A stretch of 64,000 nt of DNA from Adhaeribacter radiodurans (lineage in GTDB: Bacteria; Bacteroidota; Bacteroidia; Cytophagales; Hymenobacteraceae): the NCBI RefSeq assembly GCF_014075995.1, contig NZ_CP055153.1:372001-436000 (forward strand), read 5' to 3'. The notes under the pieces are model-generated. The model saw only the letters and a program-made list of their open reading frames with translations, was not told the DNA's origin and searched no databases. Within the stretch, counting starts at the first letter, position 1. The number at the start of each line of letters is the position of its first letter. Below are positions 1-9,997 of the stretch, one piece after another. Position numbers and translations under genes: made by a program.

Positions 1-1291
1 CCGTTTTAATGTGAAAATGGCGGTAATCTTTTTTGCTGGGTTTAGCGTTCCGGAAACAGACCATAGAAGCCACCGGTGTAGTACCCTGAATGTTTGAATT
101 ATCGAAACATTCGATATGTTTAGGCAATTCGCTAAGGCGCAAGTCCTTCTTTAGCGTTTCCATAATCCGCACCTCATTAGTATCCTTGGACTTTTCAGTC
201 ATGCTTTCCTTTTCCTTGCGCAGGTAAAGCACATTTTTAAGCGACAAATTCAAGAGTTTACGCTTATCGCCAATTTGAGGAACTGTAATGGTTACATTAT
301 CTAAAGGTAACTCCAGTTCAATGTTGGTGAGTATTTCTTTCGATTCACTTTCAAAATCGTGACGCAACTGCACAATAATGGTTGCCAGAATCTCGGCATC
401 TGTTTCGTCAAGTTTTTTGGTTATCTCCAGCGATTGCGTCTGAATAATGGCTCCATTCATTACTTTTAAATAGTTGATGAAGGCGCATTTTTCGTTAGAA
501 GAAATAGTAAAAACATCAATATTGGTGAGCGTATTACTCACCACCGTAGATTTAGCCTGAAAATCTTCCAGCACATCTAACTTTTGCTTAAAACTGTGCG
601 CCAGTTCAAATTGCATTTCCTGAGCGGCGGCTAACATTTTATCTTTAAAGTAATTTTTAGCTACTCCCAGGTTGCCCGACAAAATACTGCGAATTTGTAA
701 AATATGCTGGTTGTAAGATTCCTCATCGTACAAATTCTCGCAGGGACCTTTGCAATTACCAATGTGGTATTCGAGGCATACTTTAAACTTACCCCTTTCA
801 ATATTTTCCGGCGATAAATTATACGTGCAGGTACGCAAGGGATATAAGGCCCGAATCATTTCCAACACCACGTTCATGTTGGTTACGCTGGCGTAAGGGC
901 CATAGTATTTTGATCCGTCGTTAATTTTATTGCGGGTACTGATTACCCGCGGAAACCGCTCGTTAGTAATGCAAATAAACGGGTACGTTTTACCATCCTT
1001 TAGTAAAATATTATACTTAGGCTGATATTGTTTAATTAAATTGTTTTCAAGTAAAAACGCATCCCCTTCGGTATCTACAATGGTAAACTGAATATTACGG
1101 ATGTGAGAAATTAGTTTTTGCGTTTTTTTATTGTGCTGCGTGGATTTATTAAAATAGCTGCTTACCCGCTTCCGGATATCTACTGCTTTCCCAACGTAAA
1201 TAATGTCATCTTTCTCGTCGAAAAACTTGTAGATGCCGGGTCGGTTAGGCAAATGCTTTATCTTCTCTCGTATTTGCTCGTCGGCAGGCAT
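1..1291 (-). CDS. uvrC: Excinuclease ABC subunit C, 3' end outside window
   Basis: UvrC makes the dual incisions of nucleotide excision repair with UvrA and UvrB. Translating the minus strand from the ATG at 1291 gives about 430 codons with no stop before the window edge. The N-terminus carries the GIY-YIG nuclease core (RPGIYKFFD, then IIYVGKAVDIRKR). A conserved cysteine region (CNIGNCKGPC-like) follows, then a UvrB-binding stretch, and near the edge FDNSNIQGT opens the RNase H-like endonuclease half. Family members are about 600 aa, so roughly the last 170 residues are missing. The upstream spacer to PBP1A is about 150 bp. Identification is confident. Confidence 0.95.
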   Translation of the reverse strand, partial: MPADEQIREKIKHLPNRPGIYKFFDEKDDIIYVGKAVDIRKRVSSYFNKSTQHNKKTQKLISHIRNIQFTIVDTEGDAFLLENNLIKQYQPKYNILLKDGKTYPFICITNERFPRVISTRNKINDGSKYYGPYASVTNMNVVLEMIRALYPLRTCTYNLSPENIERGKFKVCLEYHIGNCKGPCENLYDEESYNQHILQIRSILSGNLGVAKNYFKDKMLAAAQEMQFELAHSFKQKLDVLEDFQAKSTVVSNTLTNIDVFTISSNEKCAFINYLKVMNGAIIQTQSLEITKKLDETDAEILATIIVQLRHDFESESKEILTNIELELPLDNVTITVPQIGDKRKLLNLSLKNVLYLRKEKESMTEKSKDTNEVRIMETLKKDLRLSELPKHIECFDNSNIQGTTPVASMVCFRNAKPSKKDYRHFHIKT

Positions 1292-1440
1292 ACTTTTTTA
1301 GTTTATAGTTACTAAAAGCCGGATTTTAGATTAATAAATTTGCTTATCATAAAGAAGATGAAGCTAAAAAGGCAACGCCTATCAACCTGAATAAACAATG
1401 ATAATAGAAAGTCTAATGGCTAGTATTTACTATCTAACAT

Positions 1441-3747
1441 CTAGATTCCTTCATCTAATTGAATTTCCGGATTTAATATTTGCTCCTGATTAATCGAATC
1501 GCCGGCAATACCAGGATTATTGTATTTGGCACAATCAATTTCTACTGAAAGAGGCGCAGTAGGTTTCGGAAACGGACCAGTATTAACGGGTATACTTTTA
1601 TCGGCGAGTACCTTTTGCATAAATAAACCATACGTGGGTAGCGCTAGTTTATTGCCTTGGCCGTAAGCGGCACTCCGGAAGTGAATGCTGCGGTTCTCGC
1701 CTCCTACCCACGACCCACATACTAAATCAGGAGTAATGGCCATAAACCAGGCATCCGAATAATTACTGGTAGTACCGGTTTTAGCGCCAATTTCGTTTTT
1801 GAGTTTATGCCGGAAACGTAAACCATAATAAGAAGTACCGCCCTTTATATCAGCGCCTCCTTTTAGTAAATGCACCATTAAATAAGCCGTTTCTTCGCTG
1901 ATTACATCCCGGGATTTAGTAACAAAATTCAATAGTAAATTGCCGTTTTTGTCTTCTATACGGGTTAAGTAAACTGGTTCAATCCATTTGCCTTTGTTCA
2001 CAAAAGTACCATAGGCACCACATAATTCGTATAAGGACACATCGCTAGAGCCAAAACCTACTGCGGGTACCGGATCAATTTCAGAAGAGAACCCAAGACG
2101 CTTAGCATAATTTACTATTACTTGTGGCGTAAGTTTCTGCACTAAATGAGCGGTAACCGTATTTTTAGAAAAAGCCAGTGCTTCGCGCAAATTAAAAGAA
2201 CGACCAGAATAAACATTATCATCATTTTTAGGCGTGTAAGCTGGTCTGCCATCTTGCGCCGGAAAAGTTACGGGTACATCCATTACTTCGTAACAAGGCG
2301 AGTAACCATTATCAATAGCAGCTAAGTAGGTAACTGGCTTAAAGGTAGACCCCGGTTGGCGCCGTCCCTGCTTTACGTGATCGTATTTGAAATACTTATA
2401 ATTATTGCCACCTACCCAAGCTTTAATATGACCATCGAGTGGGTTCATGGCCATAAAACCTGTATTTAAAAAGCGTTTGTAGTAAGCTAACGAATCCAAA
2501 GGGCTCATTACTACTTCTTTTTCACCGGGCGCTTCCCAGGTAAATACCTTCATCGGTATTTTTTTGTGCAAGTAATAATTTATTGAATCCTTGTTACCCT
2601 CATACCGGTTATCCAGGCTCTTATATCGATCCGTCAGTTTAATTTGTTGCTCCAGAAAACCTTTTATGGTAGCACCATTTTCATTCGTCCAGGGTTGGCG
2701 GCCCATCCAGTAATTGGCAAATAATTTTTGTTGCTTTTGCATATTTTCCCGCACGGCTTCTTCGGCGTATTGCTGCATGCGCGAATCAATAGTTGTATAA
2801 ATTTTTAGACCGTCTTCGTAGAGGTTATAGCCATTTTCTTTGCACCAGCGCAATAAAAACTTACCTAACTCTGTCCGGAAGTACGGAGCCATTCCGCTAT
2901 TCTGATTCTCGACGTGGTAGTTAAGAGCGATTTTAGTATTCTTAGCTGATTCGGCTTCTTCCGGTTGAATAAAACCGTATTTCTGCATTTGGTCAATTAC
3001 GGTATTGCGGCGCAACTGCGAGCGTTCCGTATTCTTTACTGGGCTGAAATAAGACGGACCTTTTAGTAAACCAACCAAAACCGCCGATTCTTGTAATTTT
3101 AAATCTTTGGGTGCTTTATTAAAAAACGTTTTTGCCGCCGATTTTATACCATAAGCCCCTGAACCAAAATCAACCGTGTTCAGGTACATAAGCAAAATTT
3201 CTTTTTTTGAATAAGACCGCTCCAACCGAATGGCCATAATCCATTCTTTAGTTTTAATAATGAGCATGCGAAAACCAGGAACTGAACTCAGCAAACCTTT
3301 ATTTAAATCGGTGCGGGTACGAAAAAGATTGCGCGCTAACTGTTGCGTGAGCGTACTTGAACCCCGATCTTGCTTACCAGTGAGCTTATAATAAATTACC
3401 GCAAAAGAGCCTTTAAAATCAATCCCGGAGTGTTCTTCAAAACGAATATCTTCGGTAGCAATAAGAGCATCAATCAAGTTTTGGGGCAAATCGGGGTAAT
3501 CTACCGGAGAGCGGTTTTCCAGAAAATACTTACCCATTAACACGTTGTCTTCTGAATACACTTCAGAAGCTAACACACTTTTGGGATTTTCTAAAGCACG
3601 GAAATCTGGTAGTTCGCCGAATAAATTTAAAAAATTGATACTAACTGCATAAACGTATAATATCAGGGCCAGTAAGCCAGCCACAAATACTAACCAGATT
3701 GTTGCGATTATTTTAGAATAATAGTTACTCGATTTAGGCGAAGCCAT
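1441..3747 (-). CDS. mrcA: Penicillin-binding protein 1A (transglycosylase/transpeptidase)
   Basis: Class A penicillin-binding protein that polymerises and cross-links peptidoglycan outside the inner membrane. A single N-terminal membrane helix spans about residues 11-35. The glycosyltransferase domain shows ATEDIRFEEHSG (catalytic Glu99), RGSSTLTQQLARNLF and the KKEILLMYLNTVDFG block. The transpeptidase domain shows STFK (Ser467-Lys470), SKN (527-529) and KTGT (656-659). At 768 aa it has the usual class A length and all catalytic motifs are intact. The ATG lies 3 bp after the porW stop, so the two genes are almost certainly cotranscribed. Confidence 0.95.
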   Translation of the reverse strand: MASPKSSNYYSKIIATIWLVFVAGLLALILYVYAVSINFLNLFGELPDFRALENPKSVLASEVYSEDNVLMGKYFLENRSPVDYPDLPQNLIDALIATEDIRFEEHSGIDFKGSFAVIYYKLTGKQDRGSSTLTQQLARNLFRTRTDLNKGLLSSVPGFRMLIIKTKEWIMAIRLERSYSKKEILLMYLNTVDFGSGAYGIKSAAKTFFNKAPKDLKLQESAVLVGLLKGPSYFSPVKNTERSQLRRNTVIDQMQKYGFIQPEEAESAKNTKIALNYHVENQNSGMAPYFRTELGKFLLRWCKENGYNLYEDGLKIYTTIDSRMQQYAEEAVRENMQKQQKLFANYWMGRQPWTNENGATIKGFLEQQIKLTDRYKSLDNRYEGNKDSINYYLHKKIPMKVFTWEAPGEKEVVMSPLDSLAYYKRFLNTGFMAMNPLDGHIKAWVGGNNYKYFKYDHVKQGRRQPGSTFKPVTYLAAIDNGYSPCYEVMDVPVTFPAQDGRPAYTPKNDDNVYSGRSFNLREALAFSKNTVTAHLVQKLTPQVIVNYAKRLGFSSEIDPVPAVGFGSSDVSLYELCGAYGTFVNKGKWIEPVYLTRIEDKNGNLLLNFVTKSRDVISEETAYLMVHLLKGGADIKGGTSYYGLRFRHKLKNEIGAKTGTTSNYSDAWFMAITPDLVCGSWVGGENRSIHFRSAAYGQGNKLALPTYGLFMQKVLADKSIPVNTGPFPKPTAPLSVEIDCAKYNNPGIAGDSINQEQILNPEIQLDEGI

Positions 3748-3750
3748 GTA

Positions 3751-6700
3751 TTAGAAATAATTATTTTTGTAAAAAGTAAGATAATCTTCCAGTTTACCTT
3801 CTTTTAACAAAATAGGTAAGTTTTCAGAAGAGATAGCAAAGGTAGCAAATTCTATACCTCTGATCTTACTTAACGGCGACTGTGGCGCTTTTTGTTTAGT
3901 AGCGTAATTAACTGCCTTTTTACCAGTGTCAAATTCTTTAATTACTAAAAGGTTTGTAGTGCCATTAAAAGTTGTTGAGTCAATACTTAGGTTGTCAGCC
4001 TGATTGAATCTAGTGTTGTAACCAGCCATTTTAGTGTAAACATCTTTAAACGCCGGGTGCGTTTTCGGATACGCAATAACCACTACGTGGGGTTGGGCCA
4101 CATTCATGGCATAAATAGGGGCAGCCACTACCGGAGGAGTTGCTGGAGAGTTAACTGTAACGGCAGGAGAAGCCTTGGGTGTTGAATTATTTGGCGCAGG
4201 TTCCGATGAATTAGGCACAGGGTCTGACGAAGTTTCTGCTAAAGAATCTTGTGGCTGATCTGGTGAAGGTGTTTCTTGTTCAGCTACAGGCTCCTCCGCA
4301 ACAGCAACAGAATCCGTAGGAATAGAGTCGTTACTTATTACTGAATCAGAAGGCTCTGCTGCTATTTCAGGAACAGCCTCATTGCGTGGACGACCTCTTC
4401 TTTGATTAGGTTGCACCTCTGTTTCAGAAGGCACTTGTTCCTCATTCGTTTGCTGCGCGGCTAATTCTTCAGGAGTAAAAGGTTCTTTTGTCTTTTTGGA
4501 GTGAGTTTTATTAAATTCTGCTTCCGATAGTTGCCCGCTTTCATAAGCTTCAAATGAGGTTAATATTTCTTCGGCTTTTGGCAGCAGGGTACTACCTGGG
4601 TATTTCTCTATAAACTGTTGTACCGCTGTTTTAAAAACTGCTGGTTTTTGCGTACGACCCGTAAGTAATACTTGTAAAAAAGCAACCCGATCGGCTAATT
4701 CATTATCCGGATATTGTTTTTGTACCTGGCTTACTAAAGTATAAGCAACTGGATAGCGTTCGCGGCGATAATTAACAAAAGCAGAATCGTATAATTGCCG
4801 GGCTCTTTGATTATTTGCCGAAACTTGCTCTAAATAATCTGGCTGATCGATCAGCTTCGCGTATTTACTACCCGGGAACTCCCGCTTTACTAAATCAGCA
4901 TACGTTTTAGCCCGGTCATTCTTCTGCTCCTGATTAATCAGAAACAAACTATAGTACGCTTCCGATTTATGCTTAGTGGCAGGAAAACGCTGTAAAAGCT
5001 TTTCATACGTTTCGGCTGCTTTAACTGGTTCGTTTAATTGTTGCTGATAAATGGTGGCTAAGCCAAACATGGCCTCTTCTACCTGATTGTTAGAAGCCTG
5101 CATTTTTTCTGCGCCAATAGGAATATTCTGTAATAAATCCTTGCGAAAACTTGCAGAATTATTGGCCGTAGCCGTTGAATCTGGAGTAGCGCCCGTTGAC
5201 GCATTGCCGGCAGCAGGGTCGTTGGCATTTTGTGCTACTGCAGATGCTTCGCGGTCTGAAACACGCCAGTTATCTTGCAATTGGCGGTTCCCCCAACGTT
5301 GGGTAAATTCAGCACGGGCACGGGCCACAGATGTTGGATTATCAAAATACCAGGTACCACCGGAACTAGTACTAAAACTATTCGGCCTATTATTCGGACG
5401 GCCGTTTTGACCGGGATTTAAATTAAAGGCATTCCGGACGTCACTACCATTATTATTTTGTTGGCGTTGTTGTTCCTGTTCTTGTTGGGCTTTTTTAGCG
5501 GCTGTTTCTATAATAGCATTAATTTTTTTATTTAAACTTGCTGTATCTAGCTTAGCCAGCGCTTGTAAGCTGTCCTGCGTTTGAATGGTAGTATACTGGG
5601 TAGCAAACTCTTTTAATATATCGCGTCGTTCCGAAGCGGCTAAATACTCAGCACTATTAGGGGGCATAACCTGTACGGCGCTATCGTAATAAGCGGAAGC
5701 TAAAGAATACTTTTGCAGTTTTTCGTAATAAATTTTACCGGCCAGTAAATAAGAATACGATTTTTGAGTTTCATTCGTGGAAGTAGCTTTAATCGCTTGC
5801 CGTAAATAATCAAGAGCCTTTTCGGGTTGCTGTTGCTTAAGCGCAAACTGAGCCATCTCGTAATAAATCTTATCCCGAAAATCAATATTCTTCGCGTCTT
5901 TCAACAACTTACTATAATATTTTTCAATCCGGGCTTTATCATTCGGGTCGGATAGTTCTGTTACCTGACCCAGATTTAATTTACTATAAAAGCCAAGTTC
6001 GTACGGTGGGTTCTTTTTTAAAATTTTAGTGTAAACTTCGTAAGCTTGTTTATCCTGCTTGGTTTGCTGATACAGTTGAGCCAGAATAAAGCGCGCCCGC
6101 GCCCGGTAATCCTTGTTCTTCATTATTGGTATGGCCAACTTTAAGTTGGTAATAGCCAAACTGGTATCTTTCTGCATTAAGTAATAATCGGCCCGGTTTA
6201 GAAATAAGTGAATGGCATTGTTCTTATTCAGCCTCACTTTTTTTAGTAAATCCGATACGGCATCAGCACTTTCAAAATCTCGTTGCGCTATAAAACTACG
6301 CATCAACCACACTTGCGACCGGAAACGAACCTGATCCTTTTTGCTACTGGTATTAACAAACCGGAACGTTCTGATGGCTTCGTCGTAATCTCCTAAATAA
6401 TAGCGTGCTTTCCCAACCAATATATAGCTATCGCCGGTCCAGCGACTTTTAGGGTGCTTTTTAATAGCAAAGGAGGCTTTTGTGATAACATCTTCAAACT
6501 GTGGACGAAATTGAGAAGTAATGCTAGTGTCTGAACTAGGAAAAAAGGTTAATATTTGGTTGTAGTCATCGGGAGTTGCGGCAGTAAGTTTAGCCTCCGC
6601 AGCGGTTAAGCGTTCACTGCCTAAAAAGTAAGCATTGTATTGAGCAGTAGTATTATGATACACTTGGCCCAGCAACCCAGACTTTTCGCTGCTGGCACAT

Positions 6701-6759
6701 TGCCAAAAAGAAAAGGCAAGGGCAAATAGAATAAAAATATTTAGTTGTTTTTTCTTCAA
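3751..6759 (-). CDS. porW: Type IX secretion periplasmic TPR lipoprotein PorW/SprE
   Basis: Lipoprotein of the type IX secretion/gliding apparatus family. The mature N-terminus contains the family-like stretch YHNTTAQYNAYFLG, followed by many TPR-type helical repeats (residues about 40-390 and 560-760), a Q/N-rich linker, a Pro/Ser/Glu-rich acidic stretch (about 800-900) and a conserved C-terminal domain. No ATG precedes the lipobox. I choose TTG at 6759, which gives MKKKQLN then a hydrophobic core and FWQC with Cys21; the longer frame opens with TTG at 6783. A TAnnTTTG -7 box at 6781-6788 overlaps that upstream codon, so a transcript from it would start too late to use it. At about 1002 aa it is longer than Flavobacterium homologues. 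Downstream is PBP1A. Confidence 0.85.
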   Translation of the reverse strand: MKKKQLNIFILFALAFSFWQCASSEKSGLLGQVYHNTTAQYNAYFLGSERLTAAEAKLTAATPDDYNQILTFFPSSDTSITSQFRPQFEDVITKASFAIKKHPKSRWTGDSYILVGKARYYLGDYDEAIRTFRFVNTSSKKDQVRFRSQVWLMRSFIAQRDFESADAVSDLLKKVRLNKNNAIHLFLNRADYYLMQKDTSLAITNLKLAIPIMKNKDYRARARFILAQLYQQTKQDKQAYEVYTKILKKNPPYELGFYSKLNLGQVTELSDPNDKARIEKYYSKLLKDAKNIDFRDKIYYEMAQFALKQQQPEKALDYLRQAIKATSTNETQKSYSYLLAGKIYYEKLQKYSLASAYYDSAVQVMPPNSAEYLAASERRDILKEFATQYTTIQTQDSLQALAKLDTASLNKKINAIIETAAKKAQQEQEQQRQQNNNGSDVRNAFNLNPGQNGRPNNRPNSFSTSSGGTWYFDNPTSVARARAEFTQRWGNRQLQDNWRVSDREASAVAQNANDPAAGNASTGATPDSTATANNSASFRKDLLQNIPIGAEKMQASNNQVEEAMFGLATIYQQQLNEPVKAAETYEKLLQRFPATKHKSEAYYSLFLINQEQKNDRAKTYADLVKREFPGSKYAKLIDQPDYLEQVSANNQRARQLYDSAFVNYRRERYPVAYTLVSQVQKQYPDNELADRVAFLQVLLTGRTQKPAVFKTAVQQFIEKYPGSTLLPKAEEILTSFEAYESGQLSEAEFNKTHSKKTKEPFTPEELAAQQTNEEQVPSETEVQPNQRRGRPRNEAVPEIAAEPSDSVISNDSIPTDSVAVAEEPVAEQETPSPDQPQDSLAETSSDPVPNSSEPAPNNSTPKASPAVTVNSPATPPVVAAPIYAMNVAQPHVVVIAYPKTHPAFKDVYTKMAGYNTRFNQADNLSIDSTTFNGTTNLLVIKEFDTGKKAVNYATKQKAPQSPLSKIRGIEFATFAISSENLPILLKEGKLEDYLTFYKNNYF

Positions 6760-6780
6760 GGCGTAAGAGAGTATAAACAG

Positions 6781-6788
6781 CAAAAGTA
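6781..6788 (-). promoter_or_regulatory. Predicted -7 element for porW-mrcA
   Basis: The minus strand reads TACTTTTG, matching the Bacteroidota sigma-A -7 consensus TAnnTTTG. It sits 21 nt upstream of the proposed TTG start at 6759. I found no clear -33 partner. Confidence 0.45.
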
Positions 6789-7037
6789 AATAAGGTTCTA
6801 ATTACATCTATTTTCTAATAACGTTTTTTCTATCTAACCTAACATAATAAGATTAGTAAAAAGTATTTATTCAATCTATTTGTATTTTTTTGATTGTTAC
6901 GTTATTTGATTAAGCAAGTAAAAAAAGTAAAAAAATTTATGGGTTATTTTACTGCATAAAGAAACTACTTTAGAGAATTGTCAAAATAAACCACCAAACA
7001 GGCTACGTAGTTTCCGAAATTTAATAAAATTAAGTTG

Positions 7038-7045
7038 TACTTTTG
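7038..7045 (+). promoter_or_regulatory. Predicted -7 element for the atp operon
   Basis: TACTTTTG matches the Bacteroidota -7 consensus TAnnTTTG, 17 nt before the atpZ ATG. The implied leader is very short. The 6784-7062 spacer is AT-rich and shared with the divergent porW promoter. Confidence 0.45.
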
Positions 7046-7062
7046 AGGAAGTCCTTTACTCT

Positions 7063-7296
7063 ATGATACCAGACAACCCTAGAGAAACCTCCGATACAGA
7101 GAAGGGAAAACTGCAATCCTACCTTAAATATTCCGGATTAGCTTTCCAGATGCTTATGGTATTAGGAATAGCTGCCTACGCCGGAATGCGGCTGGATGCT
7201 TATTTAGGAAATAAAAACCCATGGTTTACAATTGCTTTTATGTTATTGGGAGTAATTGGCTCTATTTACAAAATTATTATTTCAGTAATGAAGTAA
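7063..7296 (+). CDS. atpZ: AtpZ/AtpI-family F0 assembly protein
   Basis: Small membrane protein (77 aa) at the head of the ATP synthase operon. A soluble, charged N-terminus precedes two hydrophobic helices at about residues 25-45 and 54-75, with GMRLDAYLGNKNPWF between them, as in AtpZ/AtpI proteins associated with F0 assembly or ion supply. No catalytic residues are expected. Position before the AtpI-like gene and atpB supports the call. Confidence 0.75.
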   Translation: MIPDNPRETSDTEKGKLQSYLKYSGLAFQMLMVLGIAAYAGMRLDAYLGNKNPWFTIAFMLLGVIGSIYKIIISVMK

Positions 7297-7459
7297 GTCT
7301 TTTACCTACTTTGGTTAAGATGATTAAGGTAAACATTTTAATAAGTAATTTACTAAGATTTGCCTTTTAAAATCAGCATTCTGTTACTCAATTTTTGATT
7401 TTTGCCCTTTATAATTCTTTTTCTCTTACAATTAATTACAGTTATAGGTAATTATTGAT

Positions 7460-7843
7460 ATGTCTTTTATTAAAAGTTTAGGTTTAATTACAATAGTTCT
7501 TTGTTTGATTTTTGCGGCTTTGGTTTACCTGCAGGGCTATAACTGGATTCATCCGTACATTTGGTACATGATTTTGTTTTTCTTAATCGTAACAGGATTT
7601 ACTTATTATATTGTTAGTGCAGGCAGTAAAAGTGATCCGGGCAATTTTCAAATGTACTATCTGGGTTCTACCTTATTCCGGGTGTTAATGTGCATGGGAG
7701 TTGTTTTTGTGTACGTATACTTTGCTACCCAGCGCGAATTGCAGTTTACATTAAATTTCTTTTTACTTTATTTTATTTATACTGGGTTTGAAATTTATCA
7801 CATTCTGACTAACTTGCGCCGAAATTCAAAAAAGCAGCTATAA
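7460..7843 (+). CDS. AtpI-like four-helix membrane protein in the atp operon
   Basis: 127-aa protein with four predicted membrane helices (about 5-26, 33-52, 68-87, 93-114) and a basic C-terminus (RRNSKKQL). It lies between atpZ and atpB, 42 bp before atpB. Many Bacteroidota ATP synthase operons carry a short poorly conserved membrane protein here, and the topology resembles AtpI, a c-ring assembly factor. The role is inferred from position and topology, not from a diagnostic motif. Confidence 0.6.
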   Translation: MSFIKSLGLITIVLCLIFAALVYLQGYNWIHPYIWYMILFFLIVTGFTYYIVSAGSKSDPGNFQMYYLGSTLFRVLMCMGVVFVYVYFATQRELQFTLNFFLLYFIYTGFEIYHILTNLRRNSKKQL

Positions 7844-7885
7844 TCCTTAGTTAGTTTTAAAGGGTTTTTACATAAAGTACTCTTG

Positions 7886-8941
7886 ATGAATAAGTTACTT
7901 ATTTTATTGTTTTCTTTCTTTACTTTAGCTGCCTCTGCGGCAGAGCCGACGCACGAAGATGCCAAATTTGATCCGGGTAGTATGATTACTCATCACATTA
8001 CGGATGATTACTCGTGGCATTTTGCGGATAATCTGGTATTACATCTGCCCGTTATTGTTTACGGTAAAAATGGCTTGGAAGTATTTTCTTCCAGCAATTT
8101 CTATGATGAGCATCATCAACTGGTGCCTTATAAAGGTTATGTGCTCGAACATGGTCACATTTATTACGCCAACGAAGAAGGCGAGCCTTTAACCGAAACA
8201 ACTGCCGATGGAAAAGAAAAGCACGTTGGTCCGTTAGATTTCTCCATAACTAAAAACGTGGCCTCGTTGTTTTTGAGTGTGGCTTTGCTTTTAATTATCT
8301 TCTTTACCGTAGCCGGGCGCTATAAAACAAACCGGGGCAAAGCTCCAAGCGGTGTTCAGTCGTTCTTCGAGCCTATTATATTATTTATCCGCGACGATAT
8401 TGCAAAACCTAATATTGGGCCTAAGTACGAGCGTTATTTACCTTATTTACTAACTATCTTCTTTTTTATCTGGTTTAATAACTTACTGGGTTTAATGCCC
8501 GGCGGCGCTAATTTAACTGGTAATATTGCGGTTACCTTGGTTCTGGCAGTATTTACATTACTAGTTACCTTATTTAGCTCTAACAAAGCTTATTGGTCGC
8601 ATATTTTTAAAACGCCCGGTGTACCGGCGGCTTTATTACCTATTATGATTCCGATTGAGTTAGTGGGTATTTTAACCAAGCCTTTCTCTCTCATGGTCCG
8701 GTTGTTTGCTAATATTACAGCGGGCCACATTATTATTTTAAGCTTGTTTTCTCTCATATTCATATTTAAAAGCTTTGCTATAGGTCCAATAAGTGTGGCA
8801 TTTGCCATTTTTATGAACTTTCTGGAACTGTTCGTAGCCTTATTGCAAGCCTATGTGTTTACTCTGCTTACCTCCATGTACTTTGGGGGAGCGATAGAAG
8901 AACACGACCACGCCGATGACATGGGACACGGCGGACATTAA
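7886..8941 (+). CDS. atpB: ATP synthase F0 subunit a
   Basis: Subunit a forms the proton half-channels against the c-ring. The ATG at 7886 is preferred over the TTG directly before it. The product has 351 aa, with a signal-peptide-like N-terminus ending near AASAAEP and a periplasmic extension of about 100 residues before the first core helix, as is common in Bacteroidota subunit a. The essential arginine is in PFSLMVRLFANITAGH (Arg272). The C-terminus is His-rich (EEHDHADDMGHGGH). atpE follows after 48 bp. Confidence 0.95.
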   Translation: MNKLLILLFSFFTLAASAAEPTHEDAKFDPGSMITHHITDDYSWHFADNLVLHLPVIVYGKNGLEVFSSSNFYDEHHQLVPYKGYVLEHGHIYYANEEGEPLTETTADGKEKHVGPLDFSITKNVASLFLSVALLLIIFFTVAGRYKTNRGKAPSGVQSFFEPIILFIRDDIAKPNIGPKYERYLPYLLTIFFFIWFNNLLGLMPGGANLTGNIAVTLVLAVFTLLVTLFSSNKAYWSHIFKTPGVPAALLPIMIPIELVGILTKPFSLMVRLFANITAGHIIILSLFSLIFIFKSFAIGPISVAFAIFMNFLELFVALLQAYVFTLLTSMYFGGAIEEHDHADDMGHGGH

Positions 8942-8980
8942 TACTAATTAAGAATTTTTTTACTTTTTTTCACTATATAA

Positions 8981-9259
<279 letters not shown>

Positions 9260-9268
9260 GGCCTTTTA

Positions 9269-9320
9269 TTTCCGGCTGCCCGGCTTCCAGGGCATGCCTT
9301 TTAGCGCGGGCAGCTGGAAA
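9269..9320 (+). other. Intercistronic stem-loop between atpE and atpF
   Basis: A 14-bp inverted repeat (9269-9282 with 9307-9320, one G-U pair) encloses a 24-nt loop that itself holds the palindrome GGCATGCC. It starts 10 nt after the atpE stop and is followed by no T-run, so an mRNA stabiliser or processing site is more likely than a terminator. Confidence 0.6.
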
Positions 9321-9416
9321 TTGAATGACTATAAATTGAAACATTTAAATTATAGAATTAAGTAAGGATTTAGCTTTTTGGTTTAAACCACTACTTTTAA
9401 AGATTTTTATTACCTC

Positions 9417-9911
9417 ATGGAATTAGTAACCCCTGGTATCGGACTTATTTTTTGGCAGACCATTACTTTTGTTCTTGTTCTGTTTTTACTTTCTAAATTT
9501 GCCTGGCGGCCAATTATGGCTTCTTTGCGTGAGCGGGAACAATCTATCGAATCGGCTCTTAGCATGGCAGAAAGAGCTAAATTAGAAATGCAAGCCTTAA
9601 AAGCAGATAACGAAAAATTATTGCAGGAAGCTAGAGTAGAGCGCGACCGTATTTTAAAAGAAGCTGTTGATAACGGAAGGGCGATTGTGGAAGATGCCAA
9701 AAACCGTGCTTCCGCCGAAAGTACCCGCATTTTTGCCCAGGCAAAAGATGAAATTGAAAACGAGAAAAAGGCTGCTTTAGCAGAAGTTAAAAATGTTGCC
9801 GCTACGGTTTCTATTGAGATTGCGGAAAGAATTTTAAAGCACGAACTTCGTGATACGAATTCCCAACAGGCTCTCGTACAAGATTATTTAAAAGATTTAA
9901 AACTTAATTAA
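9417..9911 (+). CDS. atpF: ATP synthase F0 subunit b
   Basis: Peripheral stalk subunit, 164 aa. A single N-terminal membrane helix (about 8-27, GLIFWQTITFVLVLFLL) is followed by a long charged amphipathic coiled coil (about 40-160) rich in Ala, Glu and Lys. Length and architecture are typical. It lies between atpE and atpH. Confidence 0.93.
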   Translation: MELVTPGIGLIFWQTITFVLVLFLLSKFAWRPIMASLREREQSIESALSMAERAKLEMQALKADNEKLLQEARVERDRILKEAVDNGRAIVEDAKNRASAESTRIFAQAKDEIENEKKAALAEVKNVAATVSIEIAERILKHELRDTNSQQALVQDYLKDLKLN

Positions 9912-9997
9912 TTGGTAATAGTGTGGTGATAGTTGCTAAACATCAACTTAGTTAAATTATAACCAGCAACCAATAACTCGCAACCAATAACTTAATT

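Noticed and set aside
5087-5410. 107-codon plus-strand frame
   Set aside because: Antisense to the porW linker; composition is that of a shadow frame of a Q/N/S-rich region.
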